A stretch of 39,044 bases of DNA from Lachnoclostridium sp. UBA2905 (GTDB lineage Bacteria; Bacillota; Clostridia; Lachnospirales; Lachnospiraceae), in NCBI GenBank assembly GCA_002349525.1, contig DEDL01000032.1:1-39044 (forward strand), in the 5' to 3' direction. A model generated the notes under the pieces. The model was not told the origin of the DNA. It saw nothing but the letters and a program-made list of their open reading frames with translations, and did no database searches. The first letter of the stretch is position 1, and the number at the start of each line of letters is the position of its first letter. Both the position numbers and the translations under genes were made by a program. Positions 16,222 through 22,597 of this stretch are shown piece by piece.

Positions 16222-16542
16222 ATGAATTTATCAGTTTTATTATCAGGAAACGGTCAGGCACAGGGCGGCGGACAGAGCATGGTTTTTCTTATCGTTGTTT
16301 ACGGATTGATTATCGGAGCATTCTGGTTCTTTGCAATCCGTCCACAGAAGAAAAAACAGAAAGAGCAGGACGCTATGATATCTGCTGTTGAGGTAGGAGA
16401 CAGTATTCTTACAACAAGTGGATTTTACGGAGTTGTAATCGATATATCAGATGATATTGTTATCGTTGAATTCGGAAGTAACAAGAACTGCCGAATCCCT
16501 ATGAAAAAAGAAGCAATCGTTGAAGTGGAAAAAGCAAAATAA
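16222..16542 (+). CDS. yajC: Preprotein translocase subunit YajC
   Basis: A 106-residue accessory subunit of the Sec translocase. One transmembrane helix (VFLIVVYGLIIGAFWFFAI) is followed by the hallmark RPQKKKQKEQ and a small beta-rich domain (SILTTSGFYGVVIDISDDIV). The ribosome site is aggaggt. In many bacteria tgt, yajC and secDF are neighbours; here the unit ends after yajC with a terminator and secDF is absent. The last codons are the beginning of a 21-22 bp tandem repeat that continues past the stop. Confidence 0.95.
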   Translation: MNLSVLLSGNGQAQGGGQSMVFLIVVYGLIIGAFWFFAIRPQKKKQKEQDAMISAVEVGDSILTTSGFYGVVIDISDDIVIVEFGSNKNCRIPMKKEAIVEVEKAK

Positions 16543-16635
16543 GAATTAGAAAAATCAAAAAGAAAATTTGCAAAAAGCAAAATAATCATTTGCAAAAGCG
16601 AAAAGAGAATTAGCAAAAACAGAATAATAATTTGC
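16529..16635 (+). repeat. 21-22 bp degenerate tandem repeat spanning the yajC stop codon
   Basis: Five successive A-rich units of 22, 21, 22, 21 and 21 bp starting at 16529, 16551, 16572, 16594 and 16615. The common core is close to aaaagcaaaataat-atttgc. Unit 1 holds the last codons and the TAA of yajC. A sixth partial unit (aatttgcaaaag) follows. Confidence 0.7.
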
Positions 16636-16686
16636 AATTTGCAAAAGTAAGCTAAGGCTTATCTAAAGCGCTTAAAGAATAATTAA

Positions 16687-16738
16687 GACAGGCTTAAACC
16701 GGTAGGGATAATTAAAACCAGTTTGAGCCTGTCTTTTT
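16687..16738 (+). terminator. Terminator after tgt-yajC
   Basis: GACAGGCTTAAAC (16687-16699) pairs with GTTTGAGCCTGTC (16721-16733) with one T-G pair, followed by T5. The stem ends 4 bases before the converging gene, so it may also limit transcription from that side. Confidence 0.85.
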
Positions 16739-16741
16739 ATC

Positions 16742-17482
16742 TCAGTCGAGAAGAATTTTGCCTTCTAATGATATAACCTTAACCTGACATGGAATAGATT
16801 TACCGCTTGCTGCAATGGCATTTTTAACAGCTGCTTCTATACCGCCACAGCATGGAACCACCATACGTGTAACCAGAATTTCCTTAATGTCATTGCCTGC
16901 AATTATAGCGGCAAGCTTTTCGGAGTAATCAATATCGTCAAGCTTTGGACAGCCTACAAGAGTAATGTGTCCCTTTATGAAATCCTGATGAAATGATGCG
17001 TAAGCATATGCTGTACAGTCGGCAGCAATAAGAAGTTTTGCACCATCAAAATAAGGTGCATTTACCGGAGCAAGCTTAATCTGTACTGGCCACTGGCTAA
17101 GCATAGAAACAGCAGGTGCCTGTGTATGGCAATCTGTACTGGTGCAGGCGTTTTCAACTGAATCATGTTTTAAGCTATGGGATTGTGTGCCAGGGCAGCC
17201 ACAAGGAAGTGGTTGACCCTGCTTGTTAAGATCAGACTTTTCTGAGGCTGCTTTATTGGCAAGAACTGCTGCTTCGTCATATGCAGCAGCTTCTCTTTCT
17301 ACAAAATGAATTGCATCCATAGGACAGGCTGGGAGGCAGTCCCCAAGTCCATCGCAGTAATCATCTCTAAGAAGCTTTGCCTTGCCCTCTACAATTCCGA
17401 TGGCACCCTCGTGGCATGCTGTAGCACAAGCACCGCAGCCATTACATTTATCTTCGTCAATATGAATAATTCTTCTTATCAT
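16742..17482 (-). CDS. Ferredoxin-like 4Fe-4S protein, cysteine rich
   Basis: A 246-residue iron-sulfur protein. The first 60 residues carry one classical 4Fe-4S site (Cys13, 16, 19, 23 in CNGCGACATAC) and a second cluster with altered spacing (Cys43, 49, 53 in CDGLGDCLPAC) that lacks the usual fourth nearby Cys. A linker holds CGCPG and further Cys (94, 96, 113, 118). The C-terminal part (about 130-246) is alpha/beta with DCTAYAYASFH, VGCPKLDD and VVPCCGG, suggesting a further metal or redox site. The reaction is unknown. It is divergent from a Crp/Fnr regulator, with which it probably forms a regulatory pair for redox, nitrosative or metal stress (inference). The ribosome site gtgagga precedes the ATG. 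Confidence 0.75.
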   Translation of the reverse strand: MIRRIIHIDEDKCNGCGACATACHEGAIGIVEGKAKLLRDDYCDGLGDCLPACPMDAIHFVEREAAAYDEAAVLANKAASEKSDLNKQGQPLPCGCPGTQSHSLKHDSVENACTSTDCHTQAPAVSMLSQWPVQIKLAPVNAPYFDGAKLLIAADCTAYAYASFHQDFIKGHITLVGCPKLDDIDYSEKLAAIIAGNDIKEILVTRMVVPCCGGIEAAVKNAIAASGKSIPCQVKVISLEGKILLD

Positions 17483-17514
17483 GTAAAATCCTCACTTTCA
17501 AATTTGTTTTGTAA

Positions 17515-17543
17515 TTGAACTTATGAGCCAATAATAATATAAT
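17515..17543 (+). promoter_or_regulatory. Promoter of the Crp/Fnr gene
   Basis: TTGAAC (17515-17520), a 17-base spacer, then a perfect TATAAT (17538-17543). Transcription should start near 17550. Confidence 0.7.
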
Positions 17544-17557
17544 CATACTATAAAATC

Positions 17558-17573
17558 TGTTGTTAAAACAACA
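17558..17573. promoter_or_regulatory. Palindrome, candidate Crp/Fnr operator
   Basis: TGTTGTT-AA-AACAACA, a perfect 7-2-7 inverted repeat just downstream of the predicted start of the Crp/Fnr transcript and in the shared gap with the ferredoxin-like gene. The placement suits autorepression and control of the divergent gene. Confidence 0.55.
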
Positions 17574-17588
17574 AAATGGAGGCTGTAT

Positions 17589-18269
17589 ATGAAACTGGAT
17601 TATGTATTTCTGTCAAAAACGGAATTATTTGCAGGAACATCACCAGATGAGGTTAAGGCAATGTATTCGTGCTTTGAATCAAAAATAGTTGAATACAGGA
17701 AAAAACAGATGATTTTTAAGACGGGAGACACAACGGATAGTCTTGGAATAGTTATATCTGGAAGTGTGAATATAGAAAATGATGATATATGGGGCAATCA
17801 CAGTATTATAAGCCGCATTTATCCGGGACAGGTATTTGGTGAAACCTATGCCTGTAGCCCGGGCCGTCCATTTATGGTGAATGCAGTTGCAAATGAGCAG
17901 ACGAAGGTTCTGTTCATGAATATTGGTAAGGTACTTGGTGTGTGTGGCAGTGCCTGTGAACATCACAATACCATAATAAAGAATCTTCTTATAATATCTG
18001 CGGGGAAGAACCTCAAAATGTCCCAGAAAATGCTTCACATAACACCAAAATCCATACGAGGCAGACTGTTGTCATACTTTTCATCTGTTTCAAAGGAAAA
18101 TGGAAGCTATTATATTACTATTCCATTTAACAGGCAGCAGCTTGCAGATTATCTCCTGATTGACAGAAGTGCCATGTGCAGTGAACTGTCAAAAATGCAG
18201 AGGGAGGGTATTATCGAGTATGATAAAAATACCTTCAGACTTATCCTGGTGGGACGAGACTCCCAGTGA
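17589..18269 (+). CDS. Crp/Fnr-family transcriptional regulator
   Basis: A 226-residue regulator. Residues about 10-125 form the cyclic-nucleotide-type sensor barrel (MIFKTGDTTDSLGIVISGSV, then YPGQVFGETYAC). Residues about 145-220 are the Crp-type winged helix (FNRQQLADYLLIDRSAMCSE). There is no N-terminal Cys cluster as in Fnr; scattered Cys (for example the VCGSACEHH region) might bind a ligand or metal, but this is not shown. The ribosome site atggagg precedes the ATG. It is divergent from the iron-sulfur gene and converges on the PHP gene with only 14 bases between. Confidence 0.9.
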   Translation: MKLDYVFLSKTELFAGTSPDEVKAMYSCFESKIVEYRKKQMIFKTGDTTDSLGIVISGSVNIENDDIWGNHSIISRIYPGQVFGETYACSPGRPFMVNAVANEQTKVLFMNIGKVLGVCGSACEHHNTIIKNLLIISAGKNLKMSQKMLHITPKSIRGRLLSYFSSVSKENGSYYITIPFNRQQLADYLLIDRSAMCSELSKMQREGIIEYDKNTFRLILVGRDSQ

Positions 18270-18283
18270 GATAAGTGATGAGT

Positions 18284-19165
18284 TTATATAAACTGATTCA
18301 ACAGCTCATACGGTATTAGCAGATTTCCACGGCCACAGCCTATATCAATATCCGGCTTATTGGAACCATGAAAATCAGAACCACCGCTTATTAGAAGATC
18401 GTATTTGTCGGCAAGGGAGCGCACATAAGCCTCATCATCTGCCGTATATGTAGAATATATTGTCTCTATAGCATTAAGTCCGGCCTTTTTTAAACGGCAT
18501 ACAAGGCAATCAAGCTCATTTTCCGGAAGATTATACAGGATTGGATGAGCAAGTACAGAATAGCCACCGCATTCATGAATTATCTGTATGCATTGTTCAG
18601 GGGTAAGATATTCGCGTTTCACATAATAGGGAGTATCCTCTGAAAGATATTTTGCGAAGGCATCATTTTTGTCGACAGCATATCCGTGATCCACTAAAAA
18701 TCTTGCAAAATGAGCACGTGTAATGGCTCCGTTTTTTTCGGAATGCGAATATAAGTCTTCCATGGTAATTGGAATACCGGCATTTCTTAAATTGTTTATC
18801 ATTTTTTGGTTACGCTGGTTACGTTCTGTCAGGGCATTTTGTGAAATTTCGGTAAGAAGCTTTGACTTGTAATCAATAAAAAGACCAAGAATGTGAATGT
18901 CCCTGTTTTTGTATCCGGCTGAAAGCTCAATTCCAGGAATAACCTTTATAGGAAGTCCGGTACTCATAGCAGCAGGTATACCCATAACTGTGTCGTGGTC
19001 TGTGAGTGCAAATGCACTAAGACCAGCCTGATAAGCATACTTTACAAGACTTTCGGGAGACAGAGTTCCGTCTGAAGCATCTGAATGAACGTGCAGGTCA
19101 ATTCTTTTTTGACTGTCATTTACAATAGTATTTGTTGCATTGTCTGTATTAATTTTATTATCCAT
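18284..19165 (-). CDS. PHP-domain phosphoesterase
   Basis: A metal-dependent phosphoesterase of the PHP family, related to RNase AM / nucleoside 3',5'-bisphosphate phosphatase (YciV type). Visible metal ligands: His25 and His27 with the nearby Asp in DLHVHSDASDGTLSP, the ALTDHDTV motif, a His in SVLAHPIL, and GGSDFHG near the end. At 293 residues it fits this family. The longest frame starts at 19183 without a ribosome site; the ATG at 19165 has GGAG 8 bases before it and is preferred. The substrate (short RNA or nucleotide) is inferred from family only. Confidence 0.9.
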   Translation of the reverse strand: MDNKINTDNATNTIVNDSQKRIDLHVHSDASDGTLSPESLVKYAYQAGLSAFALTDHDTVMGIPAAMSTGLPIKVIPGIELSAGYKNRDIHILGLFIDYKSKLLTEISQNALTERNQRNQKMINNLRNAGIPITMEDLYSHSEKNGAITRAHFARFLVDHGYAVDKNDAFAKYLSEDTPYYVKREYLTPEQCIQIIHECGGYSVLAHPILYNLPENELDCLVCRLKKAGLNAIETIYSTYTADDEAYVRSLADKYDLLISGGSDFHGSNKPDIDIGCGRGNLLIPYELLNQFI

Positions 19166-19191
19166 ATACATTACTCCATTCAAAAATACTT

Positions 19192-19220
19192 ATTATAATT
19201 TTAGCATATTTATTTTACAA
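19192..19220 (-). promoter_or_regulatory. Promoter of the PHP gene
   Basis: On the minus strand, TTGTAA (plus 19215-19220), a 17-base spacer, then TATAAT (19192-19197). Confidence 0.65.
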
Positions 19221-19287
19221 CTCAATATACATATATGTAAAGAGCAGATAAAAATTGACCTATGCCGGTCTGGAAGATGGGGGAATT

Positions 19288-19662
19288 ATGACTGAAAAAA
19301 GAATGGGAACAGGACTTTTGAAGGTATTTGTTAAGCTTATGATAGTATGCTATGTGGTGACTGCAGTCATACTTGGCCTTGTGGCATTTGTAATGTGGAA
19401 AATGAATCCTCCGGAAGCCTTTGTAAGCGGCGGTATATTATTTGCCTATGTTATATCGTCATTTACTGGTGGATTTGTCCTTGGAAAAAGGGCAGGTCGT
19501 AGAAAATATCTGTGGGGGATATTATTTGGAATTATATATTTTGCAGTGATTTTTGCAGTGTCAGGCTGTATAAGCGGTTTTGCCGGGGAGTTTTCTGAAA
19601 ATGTCATGACAGTTATGCTATTGTGTGCTTCAGGCGGTATGCTTGGGGGAATGTTAAGCTAG
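19288..19662 (+). CDS. Small four-helix membrane protein (TIGR04086-like)
   Basis: A 124-residue membrane protein with four hydrophobic segments (MIVCYVVTAVILGLVAFVM; GGILFAYVISSFTGGFVLG; LWGILFGIIYFAVIFAVSG; MTVMLLCASGGMLGGM) and a short basic loop (GKRAGRRK) between helices 2 and 3. The pattern resembles the TIGR04086 family of Clostridia, which I recall as often lying beside SCIFF genes; that neighbourhood is present here. Function unknown. The start is chosen at 19288 because atggggga precedes it; the frame opens 11 codons earlier without a site. Confidence 0.7.
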   Translation: MTEKRMGTGLLKVFVKLMIVCYVVTAVILGLVAFVMWKMNPPEAFVSGGILFAYVISSFTGGFVLGKRAGRRKYLWGILFGIIYFAVIFAVSGCISGFAGEFSENVMTVMLLCASGGMLGGMLS

Positions 19663-19733
19663 GTGCGTAACAGATATTAAAAGCAGAACTTAGTCTGCGC
19701 AGAGGGGTGCCAGGTATGCATTAAAATTGGGTG

Positions 19734-19762
19734 TTGCCTTGCAATTCCAAATGTGCTATACT
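19734..19762 (+). promoter_or_regulatory. Promoter of the SCIFF peptide gene
   Basis: TTGCCT (19734-19739), a 17-base spacer ending in TGc (extended -10), then TATACT (19757-19762), 62 bases before scfA. Confidence 0.6.
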
Positions 19763-19824
19763 TCGAATATATGAATTTTTTTGCTTGTGCAAATAATAAT
19801 ACACTATGGAAAGAGGTTATAATT

Positions 19825-19968
19825 ATGAAACATATTACAACATTAAACTCAAGAAATTTTAAGGAAAGCATGAAAAAAGGTGGATGTGGCGAGTGCCAGA
19901 CATCATGTCAGTCAGCATGTAAGACATCATGTACAGTTGGTAACCAGACATGCGAGCATAAGAAATAA
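19825..19968 (+). CDS. scfA: Six-cysteine SCIFF ranthipeptide precursor
   Basis: A 47-residue precursor peptide with exactly six Cys within 23 residues (21, 24, 28, 32, 36, 43) after the conserved leader MKHITTLNSRNFKESMKK. This is the SCIFF family, nearly universal in Clostridia, whose Cys are linked by a radical SAM enzyme to non-alpha carbons (ranthipeptide thioethers). In the studied clostridial homologue a Cys-to-Thr bond is formed within the CKTSCT segment, which is present here as Cys32 and Thr37. Role is unsettled; cell-cell signalling has been proposed in some clostridia. Ribosome site aaagaggt. The maturase follows after a hairpin. Confidence 0.95.
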   Translation: MKHITTLNSRNFKESMKKGGCGECQTSCQSACKTSCTVGNQTCEHKK

Positions 19969-19992
19969 TTAAGGCAGAATATGAACGGCAAC

Positions 19993-20043
19993 AGAGAGCG
20001 ATTTGGCAGATCTAATTGCAGGTCTGTTAAAGTGCTCTCTTTT
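19993..20043 (+). terminator. Attenuator-like hairpin between scfA and scfB
   Basis: AGAGAGC (19993-19999) pairs with GCTCTCT (20034-20040), with an inner stem CAGATC / GGTCTG, then T4. It ends 19 bases before scfB and probably lets only part of the transcripts continue, so that the peptide outnumbers its enzyme. Confidence 0.65.
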
Positions 20044-20062
20044 GATTGTAAAGGGAATAAAT

Positions 20063-21424
20063 ATGATACACAGATTTAAGAATAACGGATACAATATTGT
20101 ACTTGATGTTAATAGTGGAAGTGTCCATGTAGTAGATGATATTGCATACGATGCAATTGGATTATATGATGAAGGCTGCAAGGATATTGTGGCTGAACTT
20201 GGAAAGACATATAAGGATGTTTCAGAAGAAGAGATAGAAGAACTTATTGGTGAGATAGAAACACTTAAAGAAAGAGGAGAATTATTCTCAGAAGATATAT
20301 ATGAGAATTATATTATAGATGTTAATAAGAGACAGACAGTAGTTAAGGCTCTGTGTCTTCACATTGCACATGATTGTAACCTTGCATGTAAGTATTGTTT
20401 TGCAGGTGAGGGTGAATATCATGGCAGAACGGCTTTGATGAGTCTTGAGGTTGGTAAGAAGTCACTTGATTTCCTTGTTGCCAATTCAGGAAACAGACGC
20501 AATCTTGAGGTGGATTTCTTTGGTGGAGAGCCACTGATGAATTTTGACGTTGTTAAAGAGATTGTTAAGTATGGTCGTGAACTTGAAAAAACTCATGATA
20601 AGAAATTCAGATTTACACTTACTACCAATGGTGTGCTTCTGAATGATGATATAATGGAATTTGCCAATAAAGAGATGGCAAATCTGGTGCTTAGTATTGA
20701 TGGACGTAAGGAGATTCATGATATGATGAGACCTTCACGTAACAATAAGGGAAGTTATGATCTTGTACTTCCTAAGTTCAAAAAGGCAGCAGAATCACGA
20801 CATCAGACAGATTATTATGTAAGAGGAACATTTACACATTATAATACAGATTTTTATAAGGATGTTCTCCACCTTGCAGATCTTGGTTTCAAGCAGATAA
20901 GTGTTGAGCCGGTTGTTGCACCACAGTCTGAGGATTATGCAATAACTGAGGAGGACGTTCCTGTTATATGTGAAGGATATGACAAGCTTGCAAGCGAGAT
21001 GCTTAAGAGAATGAATGAAGGTAATGAATTCAATTTCTTCCATTTCATGATAGACCTTGAAGGTGGTCCATGTGTTGCGAAGCGTTTATCAGGATGTGGT
21101 TCAGGAACAGAGTATCTTGCAGTTACTCCTTGGGGAGATCTCTATCCATGCCATCAGTTCGTTGGTAATGAGGATTTCCTGATGGGTAATCTTGATGATG
21201 GTATTGTAAGAACAGACATTTGCAATGAATTCAAGCATTGTAATGTATATTCAAAACCTGACTGCAAAAACTGTTTTGCTAAGTTTTACTGCAGTGGAGG
21301 ATGCGCTGCCAATGCCTATAATTTCCACGGAAGCATTAATGCTTCATATGATATTGGATGTAAGCTGCAGAAGAAGAGAGTAGAGTGTGCACTTATGCTC
21401 AAGGCAGCCGGAAAATTGAAATAA
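20063..21424 (+). CDS. scfB: SCIFF radical SAM maturase
   Basis: A 453-residue radical SAM/SPASM enzyme that installs thioether bonds in the SCIFF peptide. An N-terminal domain (about 1-85) resembles peptide-binding RRE regions. The radical SAM cluster motif is CNLACKYC (Cys105, 109, 112). The SPASM region holds many Cys for two auxiliary clusters (CGSGTEYL, LYPCHQF, CNEFKHC, DCKNCFAKFYCSGGC, IGCKL). The open frame reaches back into the hairpin; the ATG at 20063 has aaaggg before it and begins the conserved MIHRFKNNGYNIVLDVNSGS. Adjacency to scfA confirms the pairing. Confidence 0.96.
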   Translation: MIHRFKNNGYNIVLDVNSGSVHVVDDIAYDAIGLYDEGCKDIVAELGKTYKDVSEEEIEELIGEIETLKERGELFSEDIYENYIIDVNKRQTVVKALCLHIAHDCNLACKYCFAGEGEYHGRTALMSLEVGKKSLDFLVANSGNRRNLEVDFFGGEPLMNFDVVKEIVKYGRELEKTHDKKFRFTLTTNGVLLNDDIMEFANKEMANLVLSIDGRKEIHDMMRPSRNNKGSYDLVLPKFKKAAESRHQTDYYVRGTFTHYNTDFYKDVLHLADLGFKQISVEPVVAPQSEDYAITEEDVPVICEGYDKLASEMLKRMNEGNEFNFFHFMIDLEGGPCVAKRLSGCGSGTEYLAVTPWGDLYPCHQFVGNEDFLMGNLDDGIVRTDICNEFKHCNVYSKPDCKNCFAKFYCSGGCAANAYNFHGSINASYDIGCKLQKKRVECALMLKAAGKLK

Positions 21425-21438
21425 TTTTCACAAAGTAG

Positions 21439-21476
21439 TTGAAAAATTGCTTATATGATTATAATATGGCTATAAT
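21439..21476 (+). promoter_or_regulatory. Promoter region of mreB/mbl
   Basis: Two TATAAT boxes (21460-21465 and 21471-21476) with TTGAAA (21439-21444, 15-base spacer) and TTGCTT (21447-21452, 18-base spacer). One of the two pairs, or both, should drive the gene 34 bases downstream. Confidence 0.5.
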
Positions 21477-21509
21477 GTATAGTGTATTATCATTAGAAAG
21501 GAGAACATA

Positions 21510-22502
21510 ATGATAGGTAGTGATATTGGAATAGATCTTGGTACAGCAAGTGTACTTGTATATATTACCGGTAAGGGCGTTGTTTTAAGAGAGCCTTCGG
21601 TTGTTGCATTTGATAAAGATACCGGAAAGATTAAAGAGATAGGTGAAGAAGCAAGACTTATGCTTGGAAGAACACCTGGAAATATTGTTGCTGTAAGACC
21701 ACTTAGACAGGGTGTTATATCAGATTATACAATAACAGAGAAAATGCTTGTTTATTTTATACAGAAGGCAGTAGGTAAGAAGAGAATCAGAAAACCTAAG
21801 ATCAGTATCTGTGTACCTAGTGGTGCAACAGAGGTTGAGAAGAATGCTGTTGAGCAGGCTGCATACCAGGCAGGTGCAAGAGATGTTATGATTATCGAAG
21901 AGCCAATCGCAGCTGCTATTGGAGCGGGAATTGATATTTCAAGACCATGTGGAAACATGATTGTAGATATCGGTGGTGGTACAACAGATATAGCTGTCAT
22001 ATCTCTTGGTGGTACTGTTGTAAGCACATCAATTAAAATTGCCGGAGATGACTTTGATGAGGCAATTGTAAGACATATGAGAAAGCAGCACAATCTTCTT
22101 ATTGGTGAGCGTACTGCAGAAGAGATTAAAGTTAATATTGGTTCTGCATTTATGCGTTCAACTCCTGAGACTATGGACGTAAGAGGACGTAATCTTGTAA
22201 CGGGACTTCCTAAGACCATTACGGTTACTTCAGAAGAAACTGAGGAAGCATTAAGAGATGCTACATCACAGATTGTGGATGCAATTCACAGTGTTCTTGA
22301 GAAAACTCCACCTGAGCTTGCAGCAGATATTGCTGACAGAGGAATTGTTCTTACAGGTGGTGGAAGTCTTCTTTACGGACTTGAATCACTTATTGAAGCC
22401 AAGACAGGAATTACAACAATGACTGCTGAAGATCCTACAACAGCTGTTGCTATCGGAACTGGTAAGTTTGTTGATTTCATGGCTGGTAAGAGGGACAATT
22501 AA
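21510..22502 (+). CDS. mreB: MreB/Mbl actin-like cell shape protein
   Basis: A 330-residue bacterial actin that forms membrane-bound filaments guiding wall synthesis. The ATPase folds are intact: phosphate 1 loop IGIDLGTASVLVY, NIVAVRPLRQGVISDYTITE, phosphate 2 loop VDIGGGTTDIAVISLGG, and the adenosine motif IVLTGGGSLLYGLESL. The gene stands apart from mreC and mreD, which would normally follow the main mreB; this suggests the Mbl-type paralogue, but sequence alone does not settle that. The ribosome site aaaggag precedes the ATG. Confidence 0.95.
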   Translation: MIGSDIGIDLGTASVLVYITGKGVVLREPSVVAFDKDTGKIKEIGEEARLMLGRTPGNIVAVRPLRQGVISDYTITEKMLVYFIQKAVGKKRIRKPKISICVPSGATEVEKNAVEQAAYQAGARDVMIIEEPIAAAIGAGIDISRPCGNMIVDIGGGTTDIAVISLGGTVVSTSIKIAGDDFDEAIVRHMRKQHNLLIGERTAEEIKVNIGSAFMRSTPETMDVRGRNLVTGLPKTITVTSEETEEALRDATSQIVDAIHSVLEKTPPELAADIADRGIVLTGGGSLLYGLESLIEAKTGITTMTAEDPTTAVAIGTGKFVDFMAGKRDN

Positions 22503-22524
22503 TTTTACAGAAGTTTATGATATG

Positions 22525-22556
22525 ATGCCATTTGCGTATTATTATGCAGGTGGCAT
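22525..22556 (+). terminator. Weak terminator after mreB
   Basis: ATGCCA (22525-22530) pairs with TGGCAT (22551-22556), with TGC/GCA continuing the stem, followed by the poor T-tract TGTTACTTT. Confidence 0.35.
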
Positions 22557-22597
22557 TGTTACTTTATAAACAGGAATAGGGAAAGTGAAGGTAAAAA

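Noticed and set aside
16742..18269. Hybrid-cluster protein (Hcp) locus
   Set aside because: A Crp/Fnr gene beside a ferredoxin-like gene recalls Hcp clusters, but no Hcp gene is present and the palindrome does not match sites I know for its regulator.
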